The translations under genes and the position numbers were made by a program. The notes under the pieces are model-generated. The model was not told where the DNA came from, searched no databases, and was given only the letters and a program-made list of their open reading frames with translations. From Poriferisodalis sp965214215 (GTDB lineage Bacteria; Actinomycetota; Acidimicrobiia; Acidimicrobiales; Poriferisodalaceae), in NCBI RefSeq assembly GCF_965214215.1, contig NZ_CBDCBD010000003.1, forward strand, positions 2,666,001 through 2,730,000: a DNA stretch of 64,000 nt, written 5' to 3'. Below, piece after piece: positions 17,046 to 25,078 of this stretch; the first letter of the stretch is position 1; every line of letters starts with the position of its first letter.

Positions 17046-17200
17046 TTATCTGGTCCAGAGCTGGCCGATGGGCAGCAGGTACAGGCGGTCGCCCAGCTTG
17101 AGAGCATGGCGGCCGGTGTGCAGCAGCACCCCGGCGGCGAACGGTCCCGGCCCGGCTCGGTCCATGAGGTCGCGCAGCCACGCCAAGGTCCGGGCCGAGC
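17046..17200 (-). pseudogene. C-terminal remnant of a DUF4143-type ATP-binding protein
   Basis: The minus-strand frame ending at 17046 contains LAWLRDLMDRAG, then FAAGVLLHTG and DRLYLLPIGQLW. This matches the conserved C-terminal tail of AAA/DUF4143 proteins, where a last beta strand reads like AGVVLHTG...ADRIWAVPISALW. Upstream of about 17200 the similarity stops and no Walker motif or further domain is present in any frame. It therefore looks like the surviving 3' end of a deleted gene. Family assignment is from memory of the motif. Confidence 0.5.
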
Positions 17201-17249
17201 TGCATGTGCTGTCGCTTGCCGTACCTGCTTGCGTGGCAAGCTTTGATTC

Positions 17250-17417
17250 GTGGATGACGAGACTGGTGACTTCGCACCCGACTCCGTGATGTCGGCGCAT
17301 GAGGCTGCTTTGCTGTGGCACACCGAGCTCATTGCGCAGATCGAGGCCGATCAGGCTGATCCGTCTCAGGCAGTTCGTTCCGCGGCGAGGCGGCCCCGAA
17401 GCGCCTCAGGTACTTAG
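17250..17417 (+). CDS. Small hypothetical protein (55 aa)
   Basis: GTG-initiated open frame giving an acidic, helix-prone peptide (VMSAHEAALLWHTELIAQIEADQ) with a basic C-terminus. It starts head-to-head with the DUF4143 remnant and could be the N-terminus of a truncated gene or a genuine small protein. No Shine-Dalgarno is evident and no family is recognised. Confidence 0.25.
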   Translation: MDDETGDFAPDSVMSAHEAALLWHTELIAQIEADQADPSQAVRSAARRPRSASGT

Positions 17418-17598
17418 CCCGGAATCCAGGCGTACTGCGGGGGTGCGATGCGCCGCCTCGCAGGCATCCTCGTTCGTTAGCTCATTGCGGCAGCGCTCAT
17501 GGGCGGGGCCTTCATGTTGACAAACCGCTTGCCGTCCGTCCCCAGCCGCTGCGCTCGCAGGTCGCCCGGGCCACTGATTCGCCGTCAACTCAGCATCT

Positions 17599-18396
17599 AT
17601 GGTGACGCGCATGTGGATTCGACTCCGTCAGATTGCTGTCACTACGGGCGACTTGGCCCGCACTGCCGCCGAAGTCCAGAGCGTTCTCGGCCTTGAGCCG
17701 TGCTTCACCGATCCGGGGGTTGGCATATTCGGCCTCAAGAACGTGCTCTGGCCGGTGGGCACTCAGTTCCTCGAGTGCGTCACGCCGACACAACCAGACA
17801 CTGCCGCCGGCCGGTACCAGCAGCGGCGAGGCGGAGACACCGGCTACATGGTCATCACCCAAGTCAGCGACGTCGCTGCACGCCGCGCCCACGTCGACGA
17901 GATGGGCATCCGGATCGCATTCGAGATGAATCATCCTGAAGAGGGCCATGTCGGCATGCAGTTGCACCCCGCAGACACCGGCGGCGCATTCTTCGAGATG
18001 GACCAGATGACCGGACCCACCGGCGACGCCGTCGGCGGCGCGTGGACACCTGCCGGCGCCTACTGGGAGCCGTACGTCAACACGGCCAAGGTGAGCAGCA
18101 TTGCGGCCGCCGAGCTCCAGAGCCCCGATCCCCGCCGCTTGGCCGAGCGCTGGAGTCAGATCGCTCAGATCGACCTCGGAACCGACAGCAATGGCCACCC
18201 CACGATCCAGCTCGACAACGCCACACTCCGGTTCGTACCCGAGACCGATGGCCGCGGCGAGGGCCTTGGCGGCATCGACGTCACGACCGTCGACCGTGAA
18301 TCTGTGCTGGCTGCCGCCCACGCACAGGACTGCTACGTCAACGACAGCCAGGTGGCGCTCGCCGGCCTGCGCGTCAATCTCGTCGACGCCGACTGA
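17599..18396 (+). CDS. VOC-superfamily (glyoxalase/bleomycin-resistance fold) protein
   Basis: A 265-residue protein with two beta-alpha-beta-beta-beta modules: residues ~5-130 (LRQIAVTTGDLARTAAEVQSVLGLE...FLECV) and ~150-265 (AAELQSPDPRRLAERWSQ...LRFVP). Glu and His residues at strand ends could bind a metal. ATG at 17599 or 17611 could be used. Enzymatic role is not readable; members include dioxygenases, isomerases and resistance proteins. Confidence 0.7.
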   Translation: MVTRMWIRLRQIAVTTGDLARTAAEVQSVLGLEPCFTDPGVGIFGLKNVLWPVGTQFLECVTPTQPDTAAGRYQQRRGGDTGYMVITQVSDVAARRAHVDEMGIRIAFEMNHPEEGHVGMQLHPADTGGAFFEMDQMTGPTGDAVGGAWTPAGAYWEPYVNTAKVSSIAAAELQSPDPRRLAERWSQIAQIDLGTDSNGHPTIQLDNATLRFVPETDGRGEGLGGIDVTTVDRESVLAAAHAQDCYVNDSQVALAGLRVNLVDAD

Positions 18397-18492
18397 GACA
18401 CCGGGTCAACGCCCGGCCGTTTCGAGGAGCGCCACAACAACCGCGCTGCACGCGGAACTCCAAACTTCCCGCGATTTATTGCGCGCGAATGT

Positions 18493-18521
18493 TTGTTTTC
18501 GAGAACGTGTGTATGTATACT
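18493..18521 (+). promoter_or_regulatory. Probable promoter for a leaderless mRNA of the HNH gene
   Basis: A TATACT hexamer at 18516-18521 is preceded, after 17 bases, by TTGTTT at 18493-18498. Initiation seven bases after the hexamer falls on the A of the ATG at 18528, so the transcript would be leaderless. The surrounding ~40 bases are markedly AT-rich against this GC-rich background. Confidence 0.5.
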
Positions 18522-18527
18522 TGTCTC

Positions 18528-20018
18528 ATGTTGGAGTCGGCATACCACGGAGCAGGGCAAGCATCGCTCTCGCTGGCCGATGCCTCGACGCCGGCGACCA
18601 TTCCTTCGCCGCCCCGTCCTCTCGTGGGGGCACTCAACGCAGCATCGTCGATGATCGGTTCATCAACCGTTGAAAGCGGCTCGCCAGACGAGATCACCGC
18701 TGGCTTGGCTGCTGTCTCGAAGCTGCGCTCTGCGCTTGATGCGGTCGAAGCTCGATTGATCGCCGAAGCGGAGCGTCTCGACAGCCACTGCATCAACACA
18801 GAACAGATACTGCACCGCCTGGGCCGCTCGGTTCCCGCCGCGAAGCGGACGATGCGCCGCGGCCGAATGCTGGACAAGATGCCGCGCATCGAGGCTGCGT
18901 TGGCCGCAGGCGAAATCACCGCTGAACATGCCGACGCGCTGATCACCGCAGCCGAGATGACCGACGCGGCCTCGGCAGACAGCGCAGAACATCTCTTGAC
19001 CGTGGCCTCGTCGTCGAGCCCCGAACGCACGCGGCGCGTCGTCGGCGAATGGGTACGAGAACGGGGCGAAGGTCTCACACCCAACGAGCGCTACGAGCGC
19101 CAGCGTCGCCTTCGCACGATGAGCTTCGGACGTACCGACGAAGGTTTGCTGCGAGCCACGCTGCTGTTGGACGATGTCGGCGGTGCAGCACTGCGCTCGG
19201 TGGTAGACGACGCCGCACAACGGTTCTTCGAAGCCGACCGTGCCGATCGCAGCCCCGAGGCACCTGAGCCACGCAGCTTCGGCCAGTGCCGGGTGGACGC
19301 GCTCGAAGCACTGCTGGGCATCGGTTCCCACCGAGCGACACAGCGCTGGTACGACGAAGACCCGCACCGGCTGTGGGATCGGATCGATGTGGATTGGAAA
19401 GGCCCCCGGCCCCTCGACCTGCCCGCTTTGGCACCGGCCCATCAATGCAACCTGCCCAGCGACGCGGCGAACGGAACTCTGACTCTGCCAGAGGCACATC
19501 GGCTGTGCGCTTCGGGTCACCCAGGTGCCGACCAGTCGGTGGGCCCATCGCTGGGCAACCCATCCGACGGACCGCGACGCCGCAACCAGGTCGTTGTCGT
19601 GGCCGATCTGCGTGCAGTCATGGGCGACGACAACGCCGCCATCGAGATTTGCGACAGCGGCCCTCTTCCCCAGCGAGTCTTCGAGCGGCTGGCCTGCCAC
19701 GCCGACATCTACGGCATCGTTTTCGACGGCGACGGACAGCCTCTCTGGCACGGTCGCCGGGTACGCACGGTCACTGATGCCCAGTGGCGCGCGCTGGTCG
19801 CCCGTGACCGACGTTGCGTGCTGTGCGACGCTGGCCCGCAGTGGTGCGAAGCCCACCATGTCATCCCGTGGCAGCCGCCAGCCCGGGGTCGTACCGACAT
19901 CGACAATCTCGTCCTGCTGTGCGGACGCTGCCACCATCAGGTCCATGATTCCCCAGCCCGGCTACGCCGCGGCAGCCGCAACTGCTGGTGGCTCGATTTC
20001 ACATGCCGGCAGGAATAG
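18528..20018 (+). CDS. DUF222 domain HNH endonuclease (13E12-repeat-like)
   Basis: A 496-residue protein. The N-terminal ~300 residues are helical and DUF222-like (ITAGLAAVSKLRSALDAVEARL; GEITAEHADALITAA). The C-terminus holds an HNH motif with zinc cysteines: CVLC, EAHHVIPW, LLCGRCHH (residues ~430-475). Such proteins are abundant and repeated in actinobacterial genomes; their role is unresolved, and some are linked to mobile elements. The ATG at 18528 is preferred over 18489 because it sits at the predicted transcription start. No flanking repeats or integrase are visible. Confidence 0.85.
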   Translation: MLESAYHGAGQASLSLADASTPATIPSPPRPLVGALNAASSMIGSSTVESGSPDEITAGLAAVSKLRSALDAVEARLIAEAERLDSHCINTEQILHRLGRSVPAAKRTMRRGRMLDKMPRIEAALAAGEITAEHADALITAAEMTDAASADSAEHLLTVASSSSPERTRRVVGEWVRERGEGLTPNERYERQRRLRTMSFGRTDEGLLRATLLLDDVGGAALRSVVDDAAQRFFEADRADRSPEAPEPRSFGQCRVDALEALLGIGSHRATQRWYDEDPHRLWDRIDVDWKGPRPLDLPALAPAHQCNLPSDAANGTLTLPEAHRLCASGHPGADQSVGPSLGNPSDGPRRRNQVVVVADLRAVMGDDNAAIEICDSGPLPQRVFERLACHADIYGIVFDGDGQPLWHGRRVRTVTDAQWRALVARDRRCVLCDAGPQWCEAHHVIPWQPPARGRTDIDNLVLLCGRCHHQVHDSPARLRRGSRNCWWLDFTCRQE

Positions 20019-20328
20019 GGCCGAGCGCCGCCGTGCCTATCCGCGCGGCCCATGGAGGCGAGCCGGCAGGCGAAGCCGCTGCTCGCGCGGCCCGTGAACC
20101 CAGTCGCATCAGATTCGGGAGCAAGAACGGGAAGCAGCAAGCGTTGTTTCGAGATGGCTCGCCTATCCGTACGGGCCGTGGCCGACACTATGGTCTGATC
20201 GCTCAGATCGAACACAGATCGAACTCGGGCCTGACACCGACTGAACCCGCCCTACTCGCTCGAAGGGGCCTACCATCAGCGTCCGCTGCAGATCGTCGCA
20301 ACGCGACGAGATTGGGAGGTAGGCACCG
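20019..20328. other. Intergenic region, no gene seen
   Basis: About 310 bases without a supported gene. A good Shine-Dalgarno (GGGAGG) lies just upstream of the ATG at 20329. No repeat, RNA gene or clear promoter hexamers were recognised. Confidence 0.5.
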
Positions 20329-20880
20329 ATGAGCGAGACCATCGAAGACTTCAAGCGAGCAGTCGCCCTGTTCGACTCAGTAGTGGCGCAGGTGCCCGTC
20401 GATGCCTGGGGCAACACCACACCGTGCGAGGCGTGGAATGCGACCGCACTGGTGCGCCACCAGTGCGGCGTGCTCGACGCCTTGGCCGACATCGCCCGCA
20501 CCGGTGAGATCAACATGCCCCAGATGGCCGACGAGACCGACGACCCTGCCGCTCGCTGGATCGAGACCCGAGACGGACTCGCCGAAGCGCTCGACGGCGC
20601 CGACCTGTCCGCCGAAGGCCAGTACTGGTTCGGCCCCATGAGCTTCGAGGACTTCGTGGGCATGGTGCAGTGGGACCCGCTCACCCACTCGTGGGATCTC
20701 AGCCAGTCTGCGGGCATTGCAGTTGAGCTGCCGGAGGACTTGTGCGTGAGCAGTCTCACCCGGGTCAAATCGCTTGGCGACATACCGCGCAAGTGGAAGC
20801 TCATCACCGACGAGGTGCCGGTGCCCGAGGGCGCCACCGCAGCGCAGCGTTACCTGGCCTACGTCGGACGCCAGCCATGA
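20329..20880 (+). CDS. TIGR03086-family (DinB/maleylpyruvate isomerase-like) protein
   Basis: A 183-residue helical-bundle protein. VPVDAWGNTTPCEAWNATALVRHQ fits the N-terminal TPC-W-x-V-x-L-x-x-H pattern of TIGR03086 and mycothiol-dependent maleylpyruvate-isomerase-like proteins, and THSWDLSQSAG supplies the second conserved block. The conserved histidines suggest a metal site. Its TGA overlaps the ATG of the next gene (ATGA), so it is co-translated with the MBL-fold hydrolase. Confidence 0.75.
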   Translation: MSETIEDFKRAVALFDSVVAQVPVDAWGNTTPCEAWNATALVRHQCGVLDALADIARTGEINMPQMADETDDPAARWIETRDGLAEALDGADLSAEGQYWFGPMSFEDFVGMVQWDPLTHSWDLSQSAGIAVELPEDLCVSSLTRVKSLGDIPRKWKLITDEVPVPEGATAAQRYLAYVGRQP

Positions 20881-21806
20881 GCGCTGCAGATACAGACGAG
20901 CTCCCTGAGCCAAACGCCGGAAACGTTGAGCGCCCTGCGCCGCTTCGCTGGCAGATCGGCGACGTCAACATCACGTCGGTCTCGGAGTCGGCCACGCCCA
21001 CGTCTCCACGGTTCCTCTTCGACGGGGTCACCAAGGGCGGCGTGCTGGCCCGAGCCGAAGCGGCACCGTGGCTTCGCCCGCATTTCGTCAGTGATGACGG
21101 CTACCTGCTCCAGCGCATCCACACCTGCGTGATCTCCGCCGGCGAGCACCGCATTGCCGTCGACACCTGCGTCGGCAACGACAAGCAGCGCTCCAACCCG
21201 CTCTGGCACGAACAGCAGGGCCCGTTCCTCGATGACATGACCGCTGCCGGCTTCCCGCCCGAGAGCATCACCCACGTGGTGTGCACGCACCTCCATGTGG
21301 ATCATGTCGGCTGGAACACCTGCTTGGGTCCCGACGGCGACTGGGTGCCGACGTTCCCGAACGCGCAATACATGTTCTGCGCCCCCGAGTACGACTATTG
21401 GGCCAATCACGACGATCTGTTCAGCGACGCAGTGTTCGACGACTCGGTCGCGCCGATCGCCGCAGCCGACCGGGCCAACATGGTGGAAGCCACCGACAGC
21501 ATCTGCTCAGAGGTGTCATTCCAGTCGACGCCTGGCCATACGCCGGGACATCTGTCGGTGGTGATCTCCAGCGGGGGCAAGCGGGGGATCATCACCGGCG
21601 ACATGGCCCATGTCCCGATGCAGCTCGCCGACCCCGATCTCAGCTCAATGTTCGACACCGACCCCGACGAGGCTCGACGAACACGTCACGAGGCGTTCGG
21701 CGACTGGGCTGACGGCGAGACGCTCGTGATCGGCACCCACTTCGGCGGACCCACCGCAGGCATCATGGTCCCCCACGAGGGCGCCTACCGCCTCGACTGC
21801 GACTGA
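20877..21806 (+). CDS. MBL-fold metallo-hydrolase
   Basis: A 309-residue metallo-beta-lactamase-fold protein. The dinuclear zinc motif is THLHVDHVGWN (about residues 138-148); a third histidine lies in STPGHTPGHLS (~220), an aspartate in ITGDMAH (~240), and the last histidine in IGTHFGGPTAG. This fits AHL-lactonase/AttM-like and related hydrolases. The ATG at 20877 is preferred over the longer frame because the latter lies inside the upstream gene. Substrate unknown. Confidence 0.87.
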   Translation: MSAADTDELPEPNAGNVERPAPLRWQIGDVNITSVSESATPTSPRFLFDGVTKGGVLARAEAAPWLRPHFVSDDGYLLQRIHTCVISAGEHRIAVDTCVGNDKQRSNPLWHEQQGPFLDDMTAAGFPPESITHVVCTHLHVDHVGWNTCLGPDGDWVPTFPNAQYMFCAPEYDYWANHDDLFSDAVFDDSVAPIAAADRANMVEATDSICSEVSFQSTPGHTPGHLSVVISSGGKRGIITGDMAHVPMQLADPDLSSMFDTDPDEARRTRHEAFGDWADGETLVIGTHFGGPTAGIMVPHEGAYRLDCD

Positions 21807-21841
21807 TAGCTCCCGCTATCGACGCTGGTGCCGCCTCGGTG

Positions 21842-23293
21842 CTAATGGCCCCCGCGCAGCAGCCTGGCGATCCCTGATGCCAGGCGGTCGGGACGGTCCC
21901 AGCGCAGCTCGTGGCGGTCGGCCGCACCGAGCAGTGCTCGGCTGACGCGCACGCCCAGCCAACGCAACGGCTCGGGTTCCCAGCGCCGAGAACTCACCCC
22001 CACCCACGGCAGATTGGTGCGTTCGGTCTCTCGCTGCGCGATCAGCTCGGCCATCGTGCGGCCCGCCAGGTTCGACGCCGCCACGCCCTCGCCCACATAG
22101 CCGCCGAGCACACCCTCGCCGGTGCGGGGATCGAAACGCACGCCCGGCAGCCAGTTGCGCGGAATGCCCAGCACCCCGCCCCAACGGTGGGTGATGCGAG
22201 CCTCAGCAACCTGCGGCAGCATTTCGGTGAGCACTCGCCAGATGCGCCGATGCATCGATACGAGAGACTCCGCGGCAGGGACGATGCGGGAACCGAAGCT
22301 GTATGGCGCCCCGGTGCCGCCGAAGGCGATCCGGTTGTCGGCAGTCCGTTGGCCGTAGGTGACCATACGACGGTCGTCGGCGAAGCTGGGCCGGCTGGCC
22401 AACCCGATGTCGTCGAAGAGCGCAGCGGGCAACGGCTCGGTGGCGATCATCCGGGAGTACACCGGCAGGATGTCCCGACGCTTGCCCCGCAGGTCTCGGG
22501 TGTAGGCCTCGGTGGCCCGGACGATCACAGGGGCCCGCACCTCGCAGCGGACACCGCCCGTCGACGCCTCGGCGGCGCCTTGTGCGGTGATCTGCACCGT
22601 GCCGGCGTCGATGCTCGTTGCGCACGTCTGCTCGTAAATCTCCACCCCAGACGCTTCCACAGCATGGGCCAGCCCGAGCGCCAGCTTGGCGGGATCCACC
22701 ACTGCAGAAGGGCGAAGCAGGATGCCGCTGCGGACGTCAGTGGCATTGAAATGCTCACGCGCCTCGTCCGGATCGAGCAGACGAATCTCGTCCTCGGTGA
22801 GCCCCATTTTGCGGGCCTCGGCAATCTCGGTGGCCTGTCGCTCGGCTTGGGGGCGGGTGCGGGCAACCCTGATCGTGCCGCCTTTGGCGTAATCGCAGTC
22901 AATCTGCTCCGCGGCTGCCACACGTCCGATTTCGTCCACCGCATCGAAGACAGCCCGCGTCAAGAGCAGCGACGCAGCGAGGCTGGATCGCTGTGCGTAG
23001 TCGCCAACCGAGCCTGCAAGCTCCCCCACCGCCCAGCCGCCGTTGCGCCCCGAAGCCCCGAAACCGCAGTAGTGCCGCTCCAGGACTGCCACACGGAGCG
23101 CGGGCTCCAAGCGCTTCAAGTAGTACGCAGTCCACAGCCCGCTGAAGCCGCCGCCCACGATCGCTACGTCGACGTCCAGGTCGCCGTCGAGGCCGGACCG
23201 GCGCGCAATCGGCGGGTCTAGCCGGTCGATCCACAGCGGCACCGTCGACGCGGTCTCCAGCGACCACGGTTCAGAATCGGCGCTCGTCGTCAT
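21842..23293 (-). CDS. FAD-dependent amine/D-amino-acid oxidase (DAO family), probably polyamine-related
   Basis: A 483-residue flavoprotein with the Rossmann FAD motif VAIVGGGFSGLWTAYYL near residue 35, the GASGRNGGW segment of glycine-oxidase/PuuB-like proteins, and a C-terminal RWGGVLG...GGYVGEGVAASNLAGR block. It is divergent, by 94 bases, from an operon of acetyltransferase, agmatinase and PotABCD. A role in oxidising a polyamine or gamma-glutamyl-polyamine is therefore likely, but inferred. The ATG at 23293 avoids overlap with the divergent gene. Confidence 0.78.
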   Translation of the reverse strand: MTTSADSEPWSLETASTVPLWIDRLDPPIARRSGLDGDLDVDVAIVGGGFSGLWTAYYLKRLEPALRVAVLERHYCGFGASGRNGGWAVGELAGSVGDYAQRSSLAASLLLTRAVFDAVDEIGRVAAAEQIDCDYAKGGTIRVARTRPQAERQATEIAEARKMGLTEDEIRLLDPDEAREHFNATDVRSGILLRPSAVVDPAKLALGLAHAVEASGVEIYEQTCATSIDAGTVQITAQGAAEASTGGVRCEVRAPVIVRATEAYTRDLRGKRRDILPVYSRMIATEPLPAALFDDIGLASRPSFADDRRMVTYGQRTADNRIAFGGTGAPYSFGSRIVPAAESLVSMHRRIWRVLTEMLPQVAEARITHRWGGVLGIPRNWLPGVRFDPRTGEGVLGGYVGEGVAASNLAGRTMAELIAQRETERTNLPWVGVSSRRWEPEPLRWLGVRVSRALLGAADRHELRWDRPDRLASGIARLLRGGH

Positions 23294-23387
23294 GACGCGG
23301 AACCTAGCCCCACGATCAGCTGCCTCTCGGCACGGCAGTAATGTCTGGCGCGGTAGCTGGGCGCCGCGAGCGCCCGTGGGGGTTTCC

Positions 23388-24056
23388 ATGCGTGAGATCG
23401 AAGCCGTGTCTGTGGGCGAACGCTCGGGACTGGCCTACGCCCGGATCCTGCCGGAATGGGCCGCCGAGCTCGAGGCGTTGGAATTGGCCTCCCACCCCAC
23501 CGCCGACCCCCACGACCTATACGACGCCGCGGAGTTCGTTCAGCTCGCGCACGATTTCTCCGAAGGCTGCTTCGCAGGATTCGACGGCGACGAGCTAGTG
23601 GCCATGGGGGTCGGCATCCGCTGCGACTTCGACTTGGCGAACCCGATTCACACCATCGCCGACCTCGTCCCCGATGACCACAGCAGCAGCGGGCATGTCC
23701 CCGACGGCCGCTGGTACTACGGCACCAGCATCGCCACGCGGCTCTCCCACCGGCGCCGTGGCATCGGCGCTGAGCTCTACGTGCTGCGCAAGCAGGTCTG
23801 CATTGATCTGGGCTTGGACGGGATTGTGGCGGGCGGCGTCATACCCGGCTTTGCCAATCACAAGACCGAGATGACAGCCGATGAGTACATCGCCGAGGTG
23901 CGCGATGGCCGACTGTATGACCGGACGCTGAGCTTCCAGCTCGAGAACGGTTTCGAGGCTGTGTGCGGCCTGCCGAACTACATCACCGATCCGGCAACCG
24001 ACAGCTGGGCGGCGCTGATCGTGTGGCACAACCCCGATCTGCAAAGTGGCGCATGA
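23388..24056 (+). CDS. GNAT-like N-acetyltransferase in polyamine operon
   Basis: A 222-residue protein. The YYGTSIATRLSHRRRGIGAELYVLRKQV segment (residues ~115-142) has the R/Q-x-x-G-x-G/A acetyl-CoA pyrophosphate loop (RRGIGA) of GNAT enzymes. The C-terminus ends in a typical GNAT strand region. It is the first gene of the polyamine operon; its TGA overlaps the agmatinase ATG (ATGA). Acetylation of a polyamine or agmatine is plausible but not shown. Confidence 0.7.
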   Translation: MREIEAVSVGERSGLAYARILPEWAAELEALELASHPTADPHDLYDAAEFVQLAHDFSEGCFAGFDGDELVAMGVGIRCDFDLANPIHTIADLVPDDHSSSGHVPDGRWYYGTSIATRLSHRRRGIGAELYVLRKQVCIDLGLDGIVAGGVIPGFANHKTEMTADEYIAEVRDGRLYDRTLSFQLENGFEAVCGLPNYITDPATDSWAALIVWHNPDLQSGA

Positions 24057-25078
24057 GCGACAACGTTGACCCCGCGACGGGCGGCGGAGGCCTGATCGCC
24101 GGCACCGACGCCGAGACGCTCGGCGATCAGGCGTTCCGCTCAGAGGATCTGCATGGCCGATTCCCGGAGATGACCTACGGCGGTGCTCTGTCGTTCCTGC
24201 GGCGCCGCTACACCCGCGACATAGCAGACGCCAACATCGTCGTGTCCGGCATCCCCTTCGACATGGCCACCTCCAACCGGCCCGGTGCCCGGCTCGGCCC
24301 GCGTGCTATTCGAGCGGCGTCGACAGGTCTCGCCGAGCTTGACGCCTACCCCTTCGGTTTCGATCCGTTCGCCTACCTCGCCGTCGTCGACTACGGCGAC
24401 TGTTTCATCGACTACGGCCACCCCACCGAGGCCGTCGAGCGCATCGAGCGCCACGCGGCGCAGATCCTCGCCCATGACGCACAGACAGTGACCTTCGGCG
24501 GCGATCACTTCGTCACCTACCCGCTCCTGCGCGCCCATGCCGCCAAGCACGGCCCGCTCGCGCTCATCCACTTCGATGCACACCCCGACACTTGGCCCGA
24601 CGAGGAAGGGCGGCTCGACCATGGCTCGATGTTCCTGCGGGCGCTGCGCGAAGGCATCATCGACCCCGAGGCGTCTGTGCAGATCGGCATACGCACCCAC
24701 AACGACAACGATTTCGGCTTCGCCGTGCTCGGCGCCCCTTGGGTGCATCGCAACGGGCCCGCAGCAGTGCTGGAAGTGGTGCGAGAACGGGTGGGCGACC
24801 GCTGCGCCTATGTCACCTTCGACATCGATTGCCTCGATCCTGCGTTCGCCCCAGGCACCGGCACCCCGGTGGCCGGCGGGCTGAGCACAGCACAGGCGCT
24901 CGAGATCGTGCGCGGACTCGCCGCGTTCGACATCGTCGGGATGGACGTGGTGGAAGTGGCCCCCGCATACGACGTGTCTGAGATCACCGCACTCGCCGCG
25001 GCCACCATCGCCCACGACTTCATCTGCACCCAGGCAGTGCGCGCCGGGGCGCCGCACCAACCGCTCGGGCTCACATGA
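24053..25078 (+). CDS. speB: Agmatinase/arginase (ureohydrolase) family protein
   Basis: A 341-residue ureohydrolase. The binuclear manganese ligands are in GGDHFVTYPLL (~145), HFDAHPDTW (~170) and DIDCLDPAFAPGTGTP (~260). PFDMATSNRPGARLGPRAIR near the N-terminus is typical of agmatinases. Agmatine would be cleaved to putrescine and urea. Close agmatinase-like enzymes can use guanidinobutyrate or other guanidino compounds. It overlaps both neighbours by four bases, tying it to the acetyltransferase and the transporter. Confidence 0.88.
   Translation: MSDNVDPATGGGGLIAGTDAETLGDQAFRSEDLHGRFPEMTYGGALSFLRRRYTRDIADANIVVSGIPFDMATSNRPGARLGPRAIRAASTGLAELDAYPFGFDPFAYLAVVDYGDCFIDYGHPTEAVERIERHAAQILAHDAQTVTFGGDHFVTYPLLRAHAAKHGPLALIHFDAHPDTWPDEEGRLDHGSMFLRALREGIIDPEASVQIGIRTHNDNDFGFAVLGAPWVHRNGPAAVLEVVRERVGDRCAYVTFDIDCLDPAFAPGTGTPVAGGLSTAQALEIVRGLAAFDIVGMDVVEVAPAYDVSEITALAAATIAHDFICTQAVRAGAPHQPLGLT

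Larger units (their letters stand above)
16813..17598. other. Gene-poor gap of 786 bp between mcr genes and VOC gene
   Basis: No intact gene is convincing here. The stretch contains a short hairpin (CCGCAG, six-base loop, CTGCGG) near 16854-16871, a decayed DUF4143-like fragment on the minus strand and one small plus-strand open frame, both listed separately. 17418-17598 holds nothing recognisable. Open frames on both strands here are short and mutually overlapping. Confidence 0.6.

Noticed and set aside
18663..19946. A 427-codon frame antisense to the DUF222-HNH gene
   Set aside because: No recognisable protein; the sense strand carries a clear HNH domain.
12795..20018. A prophage or integrative element covering the defence island and HNH gene
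   Set aside because: No integrase, phage structural gene, attachment-site repeat or tRNA boundary is visible.
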